20,051 nt of DNA from JBGSWL01 sp041752455 (GTDB taxonomy: Bacteria; Pseudomonadota; Alphaproteobacteria; Rhizobiales; Rhizobiaceae), in assembly GCA_041752455.1 (NCBI GenBank), contig JBGSWL010000036.1, forward strand, positions 1 to 20,051, in the 5' to 3' direction. Below are positions 6,076 to 14,278 of this stretch, in pieces (within the stretch, counting starts at the first letter, position 1; every line of letters starts with the position of its first letter). The position numbers and the translations under genes are program-made. The notes under the pieces were generated by a model. That model was not told the DNA's origin. It made no database searches and was given only the letters and a program-made list of their open reading frames with translations.

Positions 6076-7914
6076 TCAGTAAACGCGGGCTTTCGGCGCG
6101 ATCTTGGCAAGATCGATACCGTCGGCGATCAGGTCGGTGTGGACCGGGCGATAGTCGAGCGAAACCTTGCCGCCCTCGGTGACCCAGGCCAGCGTGTGCT
6201 TGCGCCACTCGTTGTCATCGCGCTTGTCGAAGTCCTCGCGCGCATGGGCGCCGCGGCTCTCCTTGCGCGCCTCGGCGCCGTAGACCGTGACAATGGCGTT
6301 GGCCATCAGGTTTTCCAGTTCCAGCGTCTCGACCAGATCGGAGTTCCAGATCATCGAGCGATCGGAAACCTTGATGTCGGCAAGGCCCTGCCAGGCCGCA
6401 TCCATGCGCCGGCAACCGCTTTCCAGCGTTTCCTGCGTGCGGAACACGGCAGCATCTTCCTGCATGATCTTCTGCATGTTGAGGCGCAGGTCCGCCGTTG
6501 CCGTCCCGCCATTGGCGTGGCGTGTGCGATCAAAGCGCTCCATGATCTTGTCGACCGACTTCTCGTTGATCGCCGGCACCGGCGCCTCGCGGTCGATCAC
6601 CTGACCGGCGCGGATCGCGGCCGCCCGGCCGAAAACCACGAGGTCGATCAGCGAATTCGAACCGAGACGGTTGGCGCCATGCACCGAGGCGCAGCCCGCT
6701 TCGCCCACCGCCATCAGGCCCGGCGCGATCCGCTCGGGATTGTCGCTGTCGGCGTTCAAGACTTCGCCCCAGTAGTTCGTCGGAATGCCGCCCATGTTGT
6801 AGTGGACCGTCGGCAGAACCGGGATCGGTTCGCTCGTCACATCGACACCGGCGAAAATCTTGGCCGATTCCGAAATGCCGGGCAGGCGTTCGTGCAGGAT
6901 GGCCGGATCAAGATGGTCAAGATGCAGGTAGATGTGATCCTTGCCCTTGCCCACGCCGCGGCCTTCGCGGATTTCCATCGTCATGCAGCGCGAAACGACA
7001 TCGCGCGAGGCCAGATCCTTGGCCGACGGGGCATAGCGCTCCATGAAGCGCTCGCCTTCGGAGTTGACGAGATAACCGCCTTCGCCGCGTGCGCCTTCGG
7101 TGATCAGGCAGCCCGCACCATAGATTCCGGTCGGGTGGAACTGCACGAATTCCATGTCCTGCAGCGGCAGGCCGGCGCGTGCAACCATGCCGCCGCCATC
7201 GCCGGTACAGGTGTGCGCCGAGGTCGCCGAGAAATAGGCGCGACCATAGCCGCCCGTCGCGAGCACGACCATCTTGGCGGCAAAGCGGTGAATCGTGCCA
7301 TCGTCGAGGTTCCAGGCCACGACGCCGGTGCAGACGCCGTCGTCGCTCATTATCAGGTCGAGCGCGAAATACTCGATGTAGAATTCGGCATTGTTGCGCA
7401 GCGACTGGCCGTAAAGCGTGTGCAGGATCGCATGGCCGGTCCGGTCAGCGGCCGCGCAGGTGCGCTGCACCGGCGGGCCGTCGCCGTAGTTCTGCATGTG
7501 GCCGCCAAACGGGCGCTGGTAGATCTTGCCGTCCTCGGTGCGCGAGAACGGAACGCCGTAGTGCTCGAGTTCGTACACCGCCTTGGGCGCTTCCATGGCG
7601 AGATACTGCATGGCATCGACATCGCCGAGCCAGTCGGAACCCTTGACCGTGTCGTAGAGGTGCCACTGCCAGCAATCGGGCGTCATGTTGGTGAGAGATG
7701 CCGCAATGCCGCCTTGCGCGGCAACGGTGTGCGAGCGGGTCGGGAAAACCTTGGTGATGCAGGCGGTGCGCAGGCCCTGCTCGGCCATGCCGAGCGTCGC
7801 GCGAAGACCCGCGCCCCCGGCCCCGACCACCACCACGTCGAAGGAATGGTCGACATAGGTGTAGGCGCGCCCGTTGACGCCCGGTCCCGTATTGGTTCGG
7901 TTGTGCATGTTCAT
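6076..7914 (-). CDS. sdhA: Succinate dehydrogenase flavoprotein subunit
   Basis: The catalytic subunit of complex II: oxidises succinate to fumarate with covalently bound FAD, linking the TCA cycle to the quinone pool. From ATG 7914 it is 612 aa; ATG 7908 is an alternative two residues later. The FAD-binding dinucleotide motif GAGGAG is at residues 31-36, and His62 in PTRSHTVAAQGG is the covalent flavin attachment residue. HPTGI, the GEAGCASVHGANRLGSNSL segment and the C-terminal WRKHTLAW...DYRPVH block are standard signatures. The start codon lies one base after the sdhD stop, so translation is probably coupled. Long frames on the opposite strand here are composition artefacts. Confidence 0.98.
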   Translation of the reverse strand: MNMHNRTNTGPGVNGRAYTYVDHSFDVVVVGAGGAGLRATLGMAEQGLRTACITKVFPTRSHTVAAQGGIAASLTNMTPDCWQWHLYDTVKGSDWLGDVDAMQYLAMEAPKAVYELEHYGVPFSRTEDGKIYQRPFGGHMQNYGDGPPVQRTCAAADRTGHAILHTLYGQSLRNNAEFYIEYFALDLIMSDDGVCTGVVAWNLDDGTIHRFAAKMVVLATGGYGRAYFSATSAHTCTGDGGGMVARAGLPLQDMEFVQFHPTGIYGAGCLITEGARGEGGYLVNSEGERFMERYAPSAKDLASRDVVSRCMTMEIREGRGVGKGKDHIYLHLDHLDPAILHERLPGISESAKIFAGVDVTSEPIPVLPTVHYNMGGIPTNYWGEVLNADSDNPERIAPGLMAVGEAGCASVHGANRLGSNSLIDLVVFGRAAAIRAGQVIDREAPVPAINEKSVDKIMERFDRTRHANGGTATADLRLNMQKIMQEDAAVFRTQETLESGCRRMDAAWQGLADIKVSDRSMIWNSDLVETLELENLMANAIVTVYGAEARKESRGAHAREDFDKRDDNEWRKHTLAWVTEGGKVSLDYRPVHTDLIADGIDLAKIAPKARVY

Positions 7915-7915
7915 G

Positions 7916-8296
7916 TCAGTTAGCAAAGCCCATCTTGAGGACAGCGAAGATTGCGGCCGCGCCGACCAGGAACGTGAAGAACAGATTGGCGATCAGCGCC
8001 GCGATCTTGGTGCCCTCGCCGTGAATGTAGTCTTCGATGACGACCTGCATGCCAAGCTTGGCATGGTACAGCCCGGACACGACGACCAGCAGCATGATGA
8101 CGGCGACCGCCGGATGACCGAGCGTTGCCGCAACGCCAGCATGGTCTTCACCGACCAGCGAAATCAGGATCCAGACAAAGGCCAGCATCAGCGGAACGTT
8201 CGCAACCGCCGTCATCCGCTGGCGCCAGAAATGGTCGGTGCCGTCTTTGGCAGAGCCGAGACCGTGCACGCGTTTGTAGGGGGTTTTCATGGACAT
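7916..8296 (-). CDS. sdhD: Succinate dehydrogenase membrane anchor subunit D
   Basis: A small hydrophobic anchor (126 aa) that with SdhC binds heme b and ubiquinone and holds SdhAB on the inner membrane. The start at 8296 is chosen because GAGGAA lies five bases upstream; ATG 8290 is second choice. The N-terminus carries the family segment RVHGLGSAKDGTDHFWRQRMTA. Three transmembrane helices follow at about 32-47, 62-78 and 101-122. The His in SGLYHAKLGMQVVIEDY is the expected heme ligand, and the Asp-Tyr pair lies near the quinone site. The gene lies between sdhC (9-bp gap) and sdhA (1-bp gap). Confidence 0.94.
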   Translation of the reverse strand: MSMKTPYKRVHGLGSAKDGTDHFWRQRMTAVANVPLMLAFVWILISLVGEDHAGVAATLGHPAVAVIMLLVVVSGLYHAKLGMQVVIEDYIHGEGTKIAALIANLFFTFLVGAAAIFAVLKMGFAN

Positions 8297-8305
8297 GGCG
8301 GTTCC

Positions 8306-8716
8306 TCAGGCAAACAGCAGGCCGGCGATCCAAAGGATCACGGTCAATGAAGCGGATGCAATGAAGCTGGCCTTCGCCAGCATCGTGGACACGTCCTTGT
8401 CGAACAGCTTGCCCATGTCCCACGCAAAATGGCGAAGCCCGCCCAGCATGTGGTGGATCAGCGCCCAGGTGTAACCGAACAGGATGAGCAGCCCGAACCA
8501 CGAGCCGAAAAAGCCGTTGACGAAGTCGAAATAGGCCGGACCGGAGGCCGCCGCGATCAACCACCAAGCCACCAGGAAGGTGCCGAAATACAAGGCCACG
8601 CCGGTGATGCGATGCGTGATCGACGCCACCATTGTCGGGATCGGCTTGTAGATCGACAAATGCGGAGACAGCGGGCGTTTGGCGTGTATGTCCGTGGTAT
8701 TGGATGTCGCTGACAC
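8306..8716 (-). CDS. sdhC: Succinate dehydrogenase cytochrome b556 subunit C
   Basis: First gene of the operon, 136 aa, the larger heme b anchor of complex II. Family motifs are clear: RPLSPHLSIYKP near the N-terminus, then SITHRITGVALY (quinone-site Ser and Arg) and HHMLGGLRHFAWDMG with the heme-ligand His. Three transmembrane helices are visible at roughly 36-56, 68-88 and 112-135. The start is GTG at 8716, with AGGGAC upstream on the minus strand; I see no ATG at a plausible position, so an unusual start codon is likely real. Confidence 0.95.
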   Translation of the reverse strand: MSATSNTTDIHAKRPLSPHLSIYKPIPTMVASITHRITGVALYFGTFLVAWWLIAAASGPAYFDFVNGFFGSWFGLLILFGYTWALIHHMLGGLRHFAWDMGKLFDKDVSTMLAKASFIASASLTVILWIAGLLFA

Positions 8717-8835
8717 GTGTCTGTCCCTGATTGGCTTGACCGGAAAAGCCCAGCGGCGCGTCGCCGCGGAACTTCGCCAACCTTCTAGTCCCCCTTTTGC
8801 GTTGCGTCAAAGCAACAGCGGGCGCCTGATCTCAC

Positions 8836-8863
8836 TAATTAGTTTGACTGTCGGGTTTGTAAA
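8836..8863 (-). promoter_or_regulatory. Possible promoter of the sdhCDAB operon
   Basis: On the minus strand TTTACA (8863-8858) and TAATTA (8841-8836) lie 16 bp apart in a short AT-rich island about 120 bp before sdhC. They resemble -35 and -10 boxes only loosely. Just upstream is the perfect 12-bp palindrome TCAATCGATTGA (8879-8890), preceded by a second CAATCG, which could be an operator. The whole 238-bp gap contains no gene. Confidence 0.35.
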
Positions 8864-8954
8864 GAAAGCCCAATCGTTTCAATCGATTGAGGCGCAACGC
8901 GCCGCGTTGAAGACGCCGTTCCAGTGTTTCCGCCATGCAACCAAGCGTCGAAAG

Positions 8955-9305
8955 TCAGCGCTTGCAGTCAGCCGGCGGCTTGCCGGCTGCAAACCAGCTT
9001 GCCGTGCGACCGTCAAACACAAGCGCAAAGCCGGTCTTGCCGAAGCGCTCGCGCTGGCCGGGCGGATCCGGTGGCAGATCGACTTCGATGCCGCGGCTGT
9101 CTGAAACGTAAAGCCCGGTCGGCACCGATGTCACCGTCAAGGATGTGCCGCCCGTGCACTGCCAGACGGCCATCCTTGGCTGAACCGAAGATGATGATGA
9201 TGACGACGATGACCGGAACCCGACGTCTCCCGACGTTTCGCATGCCGAAACAAGGATCGAGACAAGTCCCGCCGTGATGGGGAGAACGATCTGCTTTTTT
9301 GTCAT
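8955..9305 (-). CDS. Putative lipoprotein with MliC-like lysozyme-inhibitor domain
   Basis: Predicted 116-aa outer-membrane or periplasmic lipoprotein. From the ATG at 9305 it has a typical lipoprotein signal (MTKKQIVLPITAGLVSILVSAC) with lipobox V-S-A-C and acylated Cys22. A run of nine serines follows as a linker, encoded by a (TCA/TCG)-rich triplet repeat. The remaining 70 residues (WQCTGGTSLTVTS..., RERFGKTGFALVFDG..., ending PADCKR) resemble the MliC/PliC fold, including a pair of cysteines near both ends that could form a disulfide. MliC proteins inhibit C-type lysozyme; the assignment is by eye and the short ARYS-like motif is only approximate. The frame is open upstream to 9476, but that start would overlap the permease gene. 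A 7-bp inverted repeat (9304-9310/9319-9325) covers the start. Confidence 0.65.
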   Translation of the reverse strand: MTKKQIVLPITAGLVSILVSACETSGDVGFRSSSSSSSSSVQPRMAVWQCTGGTSLTVTSVPTGLYVSDSRGIEVDLPPDPPGQRERFGKTGFALVFDGRTASWFAAGKPPADCKR

Positions 9306-9420
9306 CCGACGATGTCTAGTCGGATCATCGGCTTGCATCAAGAAAGCGGCTGCGCGCATAGCGCGAAAACCCCTTGCGGCGCTGCCGAGGCGCTTGCACC
9401 GGTTTGGCCGTGGGCTATGA

Positions 9421-10371
9421 ATGGCCATGCTCCTCATCCTGTTGACGATCCTGCCTGTTTTTCTGCTGATTGCCACCGGCTACGTCGCGGTCCGGCTGGG
9501 CTATGTGCCGGAGACGATGGGCGACGCGCTCAATGCCTACGCCATCAAGATCGCCGTCCCGGTCCTGCTGTTTCGCGCCATGGCCGGGCTGGATTTTGCC
9601 GCCGCCTTCTCGCCTGCGGTTCTGGTCTCCTTTTATACCGGAGCCTTCACCTGTTTTGTCCTCGGCATTGTCGGCGCGCGATGGCTGTTTGGACGGCGCC
9701 CCGGTGAAAGCGTGGCGGTCGGCTTTGCCTCGACCTTCTCGAACTCGGTGCTGCTCGGCCTTGCGATCCTCGACCAGACCTTCGGCGAAGTGACGCAGGT
9801 TCCCGCCTTCGGCATCATCGCCTTCCATTCGCCATCGATCTACATCGTCGGCATGCTGACAATGGAACTGATGCGGCGCGACGGCAAACCGCTCCTCGAA
9901 ACGCTGAAGATAGCCGGCCGCTCGATCATCTCCAATCCGCTGATGATCGGCATCCTGATCGGCGTTGCCATCAACTTTTCCGGCCTCGAGCTCGGCGGTC
10001 CGCTCGGCACGGCTACGCAGATGATTGCCGCCTCCGCCATACCTGCCGCGCTGATCGGCATCGGTGCTTCGATGAAGCGATACCAGTTGCGGTCAGGTCT
10101 GGCGGAAGCGGCCATGGTTTCGGTGCTGTCGCTGATCGTCCACCCGGCGATCGTCCTGGTGCTTGGCCTGTTCGTGTTCGCGCTGACAAGCGACCAGCTG
10201 CATGCCGCCGTGACGCTTGCGGCCATGCCGCCGGGCGTCAACATCTATGTCTTTGCAACCATGTACAAACGCAGCGTCGAAACCGCTGCCTCGGCATTCC
10301 TGCTGGCAACCATGTTTGCGGTGCTGACGGTAACGGGCTGGATCTACGTTCTGCGGCTGGTCAGTCCGTGA
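9421..10371 (+). CDS. AEC-family transporter (auxin efflux carrier/malonate-type permease)
   Basis: A 316-aa inner-membrane protein with about ten transmembrane helices in two five-helix halves separated by a charged loop (MRRDGKPLLETLKIAGRSII, about 161-180). The N-terminal ILPVFLLIATGYVAVRLGYV and the FASTFSNSVLLGLAIL segment are characteristic of the bile/auxin-carrier superfamily; AMPPGVNIYVFATMY in the last third is a hallmark of AEC proteins. Such proteins export or exchange small organic acids; the substrate cannot be told from sequence. The start is not certain: ATG 9421 or 9427, both with a weak ribosome site. Its stop overlaps the convergent phosphatase-fold gene by 11 bp. Confidence 0.9.
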   Translation: MAMLLILLTILPVFLLIATGYVAVRLGYVPETMGDALNAYAIKIAVPVLLFRAMAGLDFAAAFSPAVLVSFYTGAFTCFVLGIVGARWLFGRRPGESVAVGFASTFSNSVLLGLAILDQTFGEVTQVPAFGIIAFHSPSIYIVGMLTMELMRRDGKPLLETLKIAGRSIISNPLMIGILIGVAINFSGLELGGPLGTATQMIAASAIPAALIGIGASMKRYQLRSGLAEAAMVSVLSLIVHPAIVLVLGLFVFALTSDQLHAAVTLAAMPPGVNIYVFATMYKRSVETAASAFLLATMFAVLTVTGWIYVLRLVSP

Positions 10372-11269
10372 ACCGGTAGTCGGCCGAGACCGGATAGTGG
10401 TCCGACGGATAGATGCCGCCCTGCGACGCCCGGTGCACCGTCATCCCGCCGATCCGCTCAAGACCGGGACCGGTCAGGATGTGGTCGATGGCAAGCCGGA
10501 ACGGCAGGCCGATGCTCATGTGGAATGTCGGCGCCAGCCCGTCGCCGCCGGAAAGACCGCTTCCTTTGACGATCTTCAGCGTTGGCGAACCGGCATGGGC
10601 GTTGAAATCACCAAGCACGATCACCGCGTCGCCTGCCGCAATGCGCGCCGCCGCCCGCCCGGCAATCAGTTCGGCCGCACCAAGCCGGTTCACTGTCGAG
10701 CGGACATCGGTGTGCAGGTTGATCAGCGAGACGATCCGGCCGGTTGCCTTGTGGCGCAGCGAAGCGGTCGAGGCATAGTGGTCAAAGCCTCCATCGAACG
10801 AGCGCGAAAACAGCACATCCGGCGTCGGCGAAAAATAGAACCAGCCCTGACCGACCGGCTCGAACAGGTCGCGCCGGTAGAGGATCGGCTGCGTTGACGG
10901 GAACTGCGTCGGATCGCCGATGGCGATTGCCGCGTGGTCCGGCAGGGCCGCCATCACCCATTCCAGCTGGCGGTTCACCCGGTTGAACTTGCCGCCGGAA
11001 AACGTCTCCATTTCCTGGAAGGCAATGATGTCGGCATTGGCTTTGACGAGCACGTCAGACAGCGCATTGCGGCGCCGTTCCCAGCGCGGCAGTCCGTCCG
11101 GATCGCGGATGTAGCCGACATTGAACGTCACGACACGGAACGCATCATCGCCGGCTTCAGCCATCGGCAGGGCAAGAACCCCCGCCATACCGTGACCGGC
11201 AATCGTGAAGATGACCAGCGAGACGAAAAAACCGGCCGACCGCAACGTCATGCGAGCGGCGCGGCGCAT
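10361..11269 (-). CDS. Exported endonuclease/exonuclease/phosphatase-family protein
   Basis: A 302-aa member of the metal-dependent EEP superfamily (DNase I, AP endonuclease, sphingomyelinase-like phosphoesterases). Core motifs are all present: TFNVGY (Asn50), FQEME (Glu86), NLHTD (about 184-188), LGDFNAH (Asp221, Asn223), IDHIL (261-265) and SDHYPV (Asp290, His291). An N-terminal hydrophobic segment (SAGFFVSLVIFTIAGHGMAG) indicates export or membrane anchoring, so it likely acts on an external or periplasmic substrate, lipid or nucleic acid. ATG 11269 lies two bases after the leuC stop, suggesting translational coupling; ATG 11251 is an alternative closer to the signal segment. I see no functional link to leucine synthesis. 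Confidence 0.88.
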   Translation of the reverse strand: MRRAARMTLRSAGFFVSLVIFTIAGHGMAGVLALPMAEAGDDAFRVVTFNVGYIRDPDGLPRWERRRNALSDVLVKANADIIAFQEMETFSGGKFNRVNRQLEWVMAALPDHAAIAIGDPTQFPSTQPILYRRDLFEPVGQGWFYFSPTPDVLFSRSFDGGFDHYASTASLRHKATGRIVSLINLHTDVRSTVNRLGAAELIAGRAAARIAAGDAVIVLGDFNAHAGSPTLKIVKGSGLSGGDGLAPTFHMSIGLPFRLAIDHILTGPGLERIGGMTVHRASQGGIYPSDHYPVSADYRFTD

Positions 11270-11271
11270 CG

Positions 11272-12684
11272 TCAAAGCTTGCGAACGTCGACGAAATGGC
11301 CGGCGATCGCCGCCGCAGCCGCCATCGCCGGCGAGACCAGATGCGTGCGGCCCTTGAAGCCCTGGCGGCCTTCAAAGTTGCGGTTGGAGGTCGAGGCGCA
11401 TCGCTCTTCCGGCTTCAGCCGGTCATCATTCATGGCAAGGCACATCGAGCAGCCCGGCTCGCGCCAGTCAAAGCCCGCAGCCTTGAAGATCGTGTCGAGA
11501 CCTTCTGCTTCGGCCTGTTCCTTGACGAGACCCGAGCCCGGCACCACCATCGCGCTCACGGTCGGCGCAACCGTCTTGCCCTCGACGATCTTGGCGGCTG
11601 CGCGCAGGTCTTCGATCCGGCCATTGGTGCAGGAGCCGATGAACACGCGGTCGATGGCAATGTCGGTCATCTTCGTGCCCGGCGTCAGGCCCATATAGTC
11701 CAGCGCGCGCTGCTTGGAGCTGCGCTTGGTGGCATCGGCAATCGCTTCGGGATCAGGCACGACCCCGTCGATCGAGACCACATCTTCCGGCGACGAGCCC
11801 CACGAAACGATCGGCGGCAGCTTGGCCGCATCCAGCGTCACGACCTTGTCGAAATGTGCGCCGTCGTCGGTCTTCAGCGTGCGCCAATAGGCGAGCGCCC
11901 GGTCCCAGGCCTCGCCCTTCGGGGCGCGCGGCTTGTTCTGGATATAGGCGAAGGTCTTTTCGTCCGGCGCGATCAGGCCGGCGCGTGCGCCGCCTTCGAT
12001 CGTCATGTTGCAGACGGTCATACGCCCTTCCATCGACAGGGCGGTGATGGCATCGCCGGCAAACTCGATCACATGGCCGGTGCCGCCGGCCGTGCCGATC
12101 TCGCCGATGATCGCAAGGATGATGTCCTTGGCGGTCACACCCTCCGGCGCAACGCCATCGACACGCACCAGCATGTTCTTGGCCTTGTTCTGGATCAGTG
12201 TCTGGGTGGCGAGCACATGCTCCACTTCCGACGTGCCGATGCCATGGGCGAGCGCGCCGAAGGCGCCATGTGTGGACGTATGGCTGTCGCCGCAGACGAT
12301 GGTCATGCCCGGCAGTGTGAAACCCTGCTCCGGCCCGACGATGTGCACGATGCCCTGGCGGCGATCGGTTTCCGAATAATATTCGATGCCGAACTCGGCC
12401 GCATTGGTGGCAAGCGCCTCCACCTGGATGCGGCTTTCCTCGTTCTTGATGCCAAGGTGCCGGTCCGGCGATGTCGGCACATTGTGGTCAACGACCGCCA
12501 ACGTCTTTTCCGGTGCATGCACGGCGCGGTGCGCCATGCGCAGTCCTTCGAATGCCTGCGGGCTGGTCACCTCGTGTACCAGATGACGGTCGATATAGAG
12601 CAGCGACGTGCCATCCTCGGCCGAGTGGACGAGATGATCGTCCCAGATCTTGTCGTAGAGCGTGCGCGGCTTGCCAGCAGTCAT
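11272..12684 (-). CDS. leuC: 3-isopropylmalate dehydratase large subunit
   Basis: With LeuD, isomerises 2-isopropylmalate to 3-isopropylmalate in leucine biosynthesis; an aconitase-type [4Fe-4S] hydro-lyase in the cytoplasm. It is 470 aa from ATG 12684, the normal length, starting MTAGKPRTLYDKIWDDH; the frame is open further upstream but without homology. Cluster ligands are Cys352 (IGSCTNGR) and Cys412/Cys415 (PGCSMCLAMN). CGDSHTSTHGAFGALAHGIG (131-150) and STSNRNFEGRQG (431-442) are signature substrate-binding segments. leuD is not adjacent, as is common in this order. The phosphatase-fold gene follows directly. Confidence 0.98.
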   Translation of the reverse strand: MTAGKPRTLYDKIWDDHLVHSAEDGTSLLYIDRHLVHEVTSPQAFEGLRMAHRAVHAPEKTLAVVDHNVPTSPDRHLGIKNEESRIQVEALATNAAEFGIEYYSETDRRQGIVHIVGPEQGFTLPGMTIVCGDSHTSTHGAFGALAHGIGTSEVEHVLATQTLIQNKAKNMLVRVDGVAPEGVTAKDIILAIIGEIGTAGGTGHVIEFAGDAITALSMEGRMTVCNMTIEGGARAGLIAPDEKTFAYIQNKPRAPKGEAWDRALAYWRTLKTDDGAHFDKVVTLDAAKLPPIVSWGSSPEDVVSIDGVVPDPEAIADATKRSSKQRALDYMGLTPGTKMTDIAIDRVFIGSCTNGRIEDLRAAAKIVEGKTVAPTVSAMVVPGSGLVKEQAEAEGLDTIFKAAGFDWREPGCSMCLAMNDDRLKPEERCASTSNRNFEGRQGFKGRTHLVSPAMAAAAAIAGHFVDVRKL

Positions 12685-12848
12685 GAATGTCGTCCGGGGT
12701 TCGGGATTTGGTTGGGGCACGATATGCACCAGCGTGCGCCAAGGGGTCAAGCAGACGGTTTTTGTGCCTGTGTTACCCGAATGCCCCACGACAGGCTCAC
12801 GCAAATGTCATATCCGGTTCGGACGCGAATCCATGTATGCGGATCATC

Positions 12849-13628
12849 ATGACAGACACACTTTTCTCACGCCGCCATTTCCTCGCCGGTGCGGCCGTTG
12901 CCTCGGGCGCGGCGCTTGCCGGTTGCCAGACCCAGACACCGCCCGCCGACGCTCAGCTGGTTTCCGGCCCACGCCGTCTCGGCCGTGGTCCGTTGCCGGT
13001 TTTCGGAACCGCCGATGCTGCCCCGCTGCGCGATGATGGCGGCGAAGGCCCCGGCATCGACTGGGCCTCGTCCTATGCGGCGCGCTCCGACGGCGGCTTT
13101 AATCTGCCGGCCATTCCGTGGGAAAAGGTCCCCGAGCAGTTCCGTCGCCAGATCGTTTCCAACACGACCGGTGAAGGCCCGGGCAAACTGGTTGTCCAGA
13201 CCCGCAACCACTACCTGTTCTACACGCTGCCGCGCGGCCGTGCCGTTCGCTACGGCGTCGGCCTTGGCCGCGAAGGCTTCGAATGGTCCGGTACGGGATA
13301 CATCAAACGCAAGGCGGCCTGGCCGCGCTGGCATCCGCCGGAAGAGATGATTGCCCGCGAGCCGAAGCTGGAAGAGTACCGGACGACCTACAACAAGGCG
13401 ACCGATACCTGGGAAGGTGGAATGGACCCCGGCCTTTACAATCCGCTCGGTGCGCGCGCGCATTACATCTTTCAGGGCGAGGTAGACACCCAGTACCGGC
13501 TGCATGGTTCGCCGGAATGGGCATCCATCGGCAAGTCGGTGTCTTCGGGTTGTGTCCGTCTGATCAACCAGGACGTCATAGACCTCTACAACCGCGTCCC
13601 CGAAGGCACCGAGGTTATCGTCGTCTGA
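12849..13628 (+). CDS. L,D-transpeptidase (YkuD domain), exported lipoprotein
   Basis: A peptidoglycan-modifying enzyme expected to form 3-3 cross-links or attach proteins to meso-DAP in the periplasm. From ATG 12849 it is 259 aa; ATG 12837 adds four residues. The N-terminus reads FSRRHFLAGAAVASGAALAGC: twin arginines suggest Tat export, and the lipobox L-A-G-C26 suggests lipidation. The YkuD catalytic motif is complete: His219 (RLHGSPEW) and SVSSGCVRL with nucleophile Cys235. Before it are the LFYTLPRGRAVRYGVGLGREGF strand and YNPLGARAHYIF, usual for the alphaproteobacterial branch. It diverges from leuC across 164 bp. It converges with bchJ; both stops lie in one palindrome. Confidence 0.94.
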   Translation: MTDTLFSRRHFLAGAAVASGAALAGCQTQTPPADAQLVSGPRRLGRGPLPVFGTADAAPLRDDGGEGPGIDWASSYAARSDGGFNLPAIPWEKVPEQFRRQIVSNTTGEGPGKLVVQTRNHYLFYTLPRGRAVRYGVGLGREGFEWSGTGYIKRKAAWPRWHPPEEMIAREPKLEEYRTTYNKATDTWEGGMDPGLYNPLGARAHYIFQGEVDTQYRLHGSPEWASIGKSVSSGCVRLINQDVIDLYNRVPEGTEVIVV

Positions 13629-13644
13629 CCTTTTCGCAAGGTCA
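13626..13644. terminator. Shared palindrome spanning both convergent stop codons
   Basis: TGACCTTTTCGCAAGGTCA has 7-bp arms (13626-13632 and 13638-13644). Its outer TGA triplets are the stop codons of the L,D-transpeptidase (plus strand) and bchJ (minus strand). It has no T-run, so it would be a weak terminator at best but can fold in both transcripts. Confidence 0.45.
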
Positions 13645-14277
13645 GCGGCTGCTCGTGACGACAAACCGGCACGCAGGATCACCGCGTCCCGTGCACATGG
13701 TCTCGACAACCAGCGCATGCGGATCGACCAGCGCCTCAAACAGGCGCTGGATCACCGCTTCGTGCCATACACATCCGTCAAATCCTTGCCGCCCGAGGCA
13801 GACCGGATTGTCGAGGATGGCAATGAAGTTTGCGCCGGTTTCGATCCGGGCCTGACCGGCAAATGTCCAGGCGTTGGCAGCAATCGCCTTGATCAACACA
13901 CGCTGCGCCAGACGGCGCGGCAGCATGCGCAGCACCCGTTGCGCCAGTTTCGGTATGCGGTTTGCCAGAATGTAGTCGCCGGTGCGCCGCCCTGCGTCGC
14001 GCAGCACTGCCTCGGCAACAGGGGCTGGCAGCGCCAGCGCAATCTGCCGGTTCAGCGCATTGACGTATTGCGCCCCAACCATTTCTCCCGGATCGCTTGC
14101 AATCCATGCGCCGAGCCTTGCGGCCGAAAAGATCGCGGCACCGGTCGCGGCGCCGCAAAAGTGATCCAGCGCATGACGCGTCTGGATGATCGCATTGGGC
14201 CCGACCCGGTGGCCCGCGCCCGCGGGCTCCGGCATCGGCCCGCCGGTCGCATCCTCGGGACGAACCGCGACATTCAT
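13642..14277 (-). CDS. bchJ: BchJ-type protein (V4R domain), bacteriochlorophyll biosynthesis
   Basis: A 211-aa protein with the vinyl-4-reductase (V4R) domain. BchJ was first named as a 4-vinyl (8-vinyl) reductase of chlorophyllide precursors, but BciA/BciB are now known as the reductases, and BchJ is thought to assist early Mg-branch steps, for example with Mg-chelatase. Recognition rests on RVGPNAIIQTRHALD, PGEMVGAQYVNALNRQIALALP, GRRTGDYILANRIPKLAQRVLRMLP, AIAANAWTFAG and the C-terminal V4R part GCVWHEAVIQRLFEALV...ETMCTGRGDPACRF with conserved Cys and His. The start codon is one base after the bchE stop (TGA-C-ATG), so the two are translationally coupled. The reading frame is intact. Confidence 0.88.
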   Translation of the reverse strand: MNVAVRPEDATGGPMPEPAGAGHRVGPNAIIQTRHALDHFCGAATGAAIFSAARLGAWIASDPGEMVGAQYVNALNRQIALALPAPVAEAVLRDAGRRTGDYILANRIPKLAQRVLRMLPRRLAQRVLIKAIAANAWTFAGQARIETGANFIAILDNPVCLGRQGFDGCVWHEAVIQRLFEALVDPHALVVETMCTGRGDPACRFVVTSSR

Positions 14278-14278
14278 G

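Noticed and set aside
6049..7923. A 624-codon open frame on the plus strand opposite sdhA, and similar long frames opposite leuC, bchE and the Asp-box gene
   Set aside because: They mirror genuine, well-recognised genes on the other strand, lack ribosome sites and family motifs, and are expected at high GC with strong third-position bias.
9304..9325. Operator at the lipoprotein start (ATCCGAC/GTCGGAT inverted repeat)
   Set aside because: The arms are only 7 bp, partly coding, and there is no supporting second site; noted in the gene entry only.
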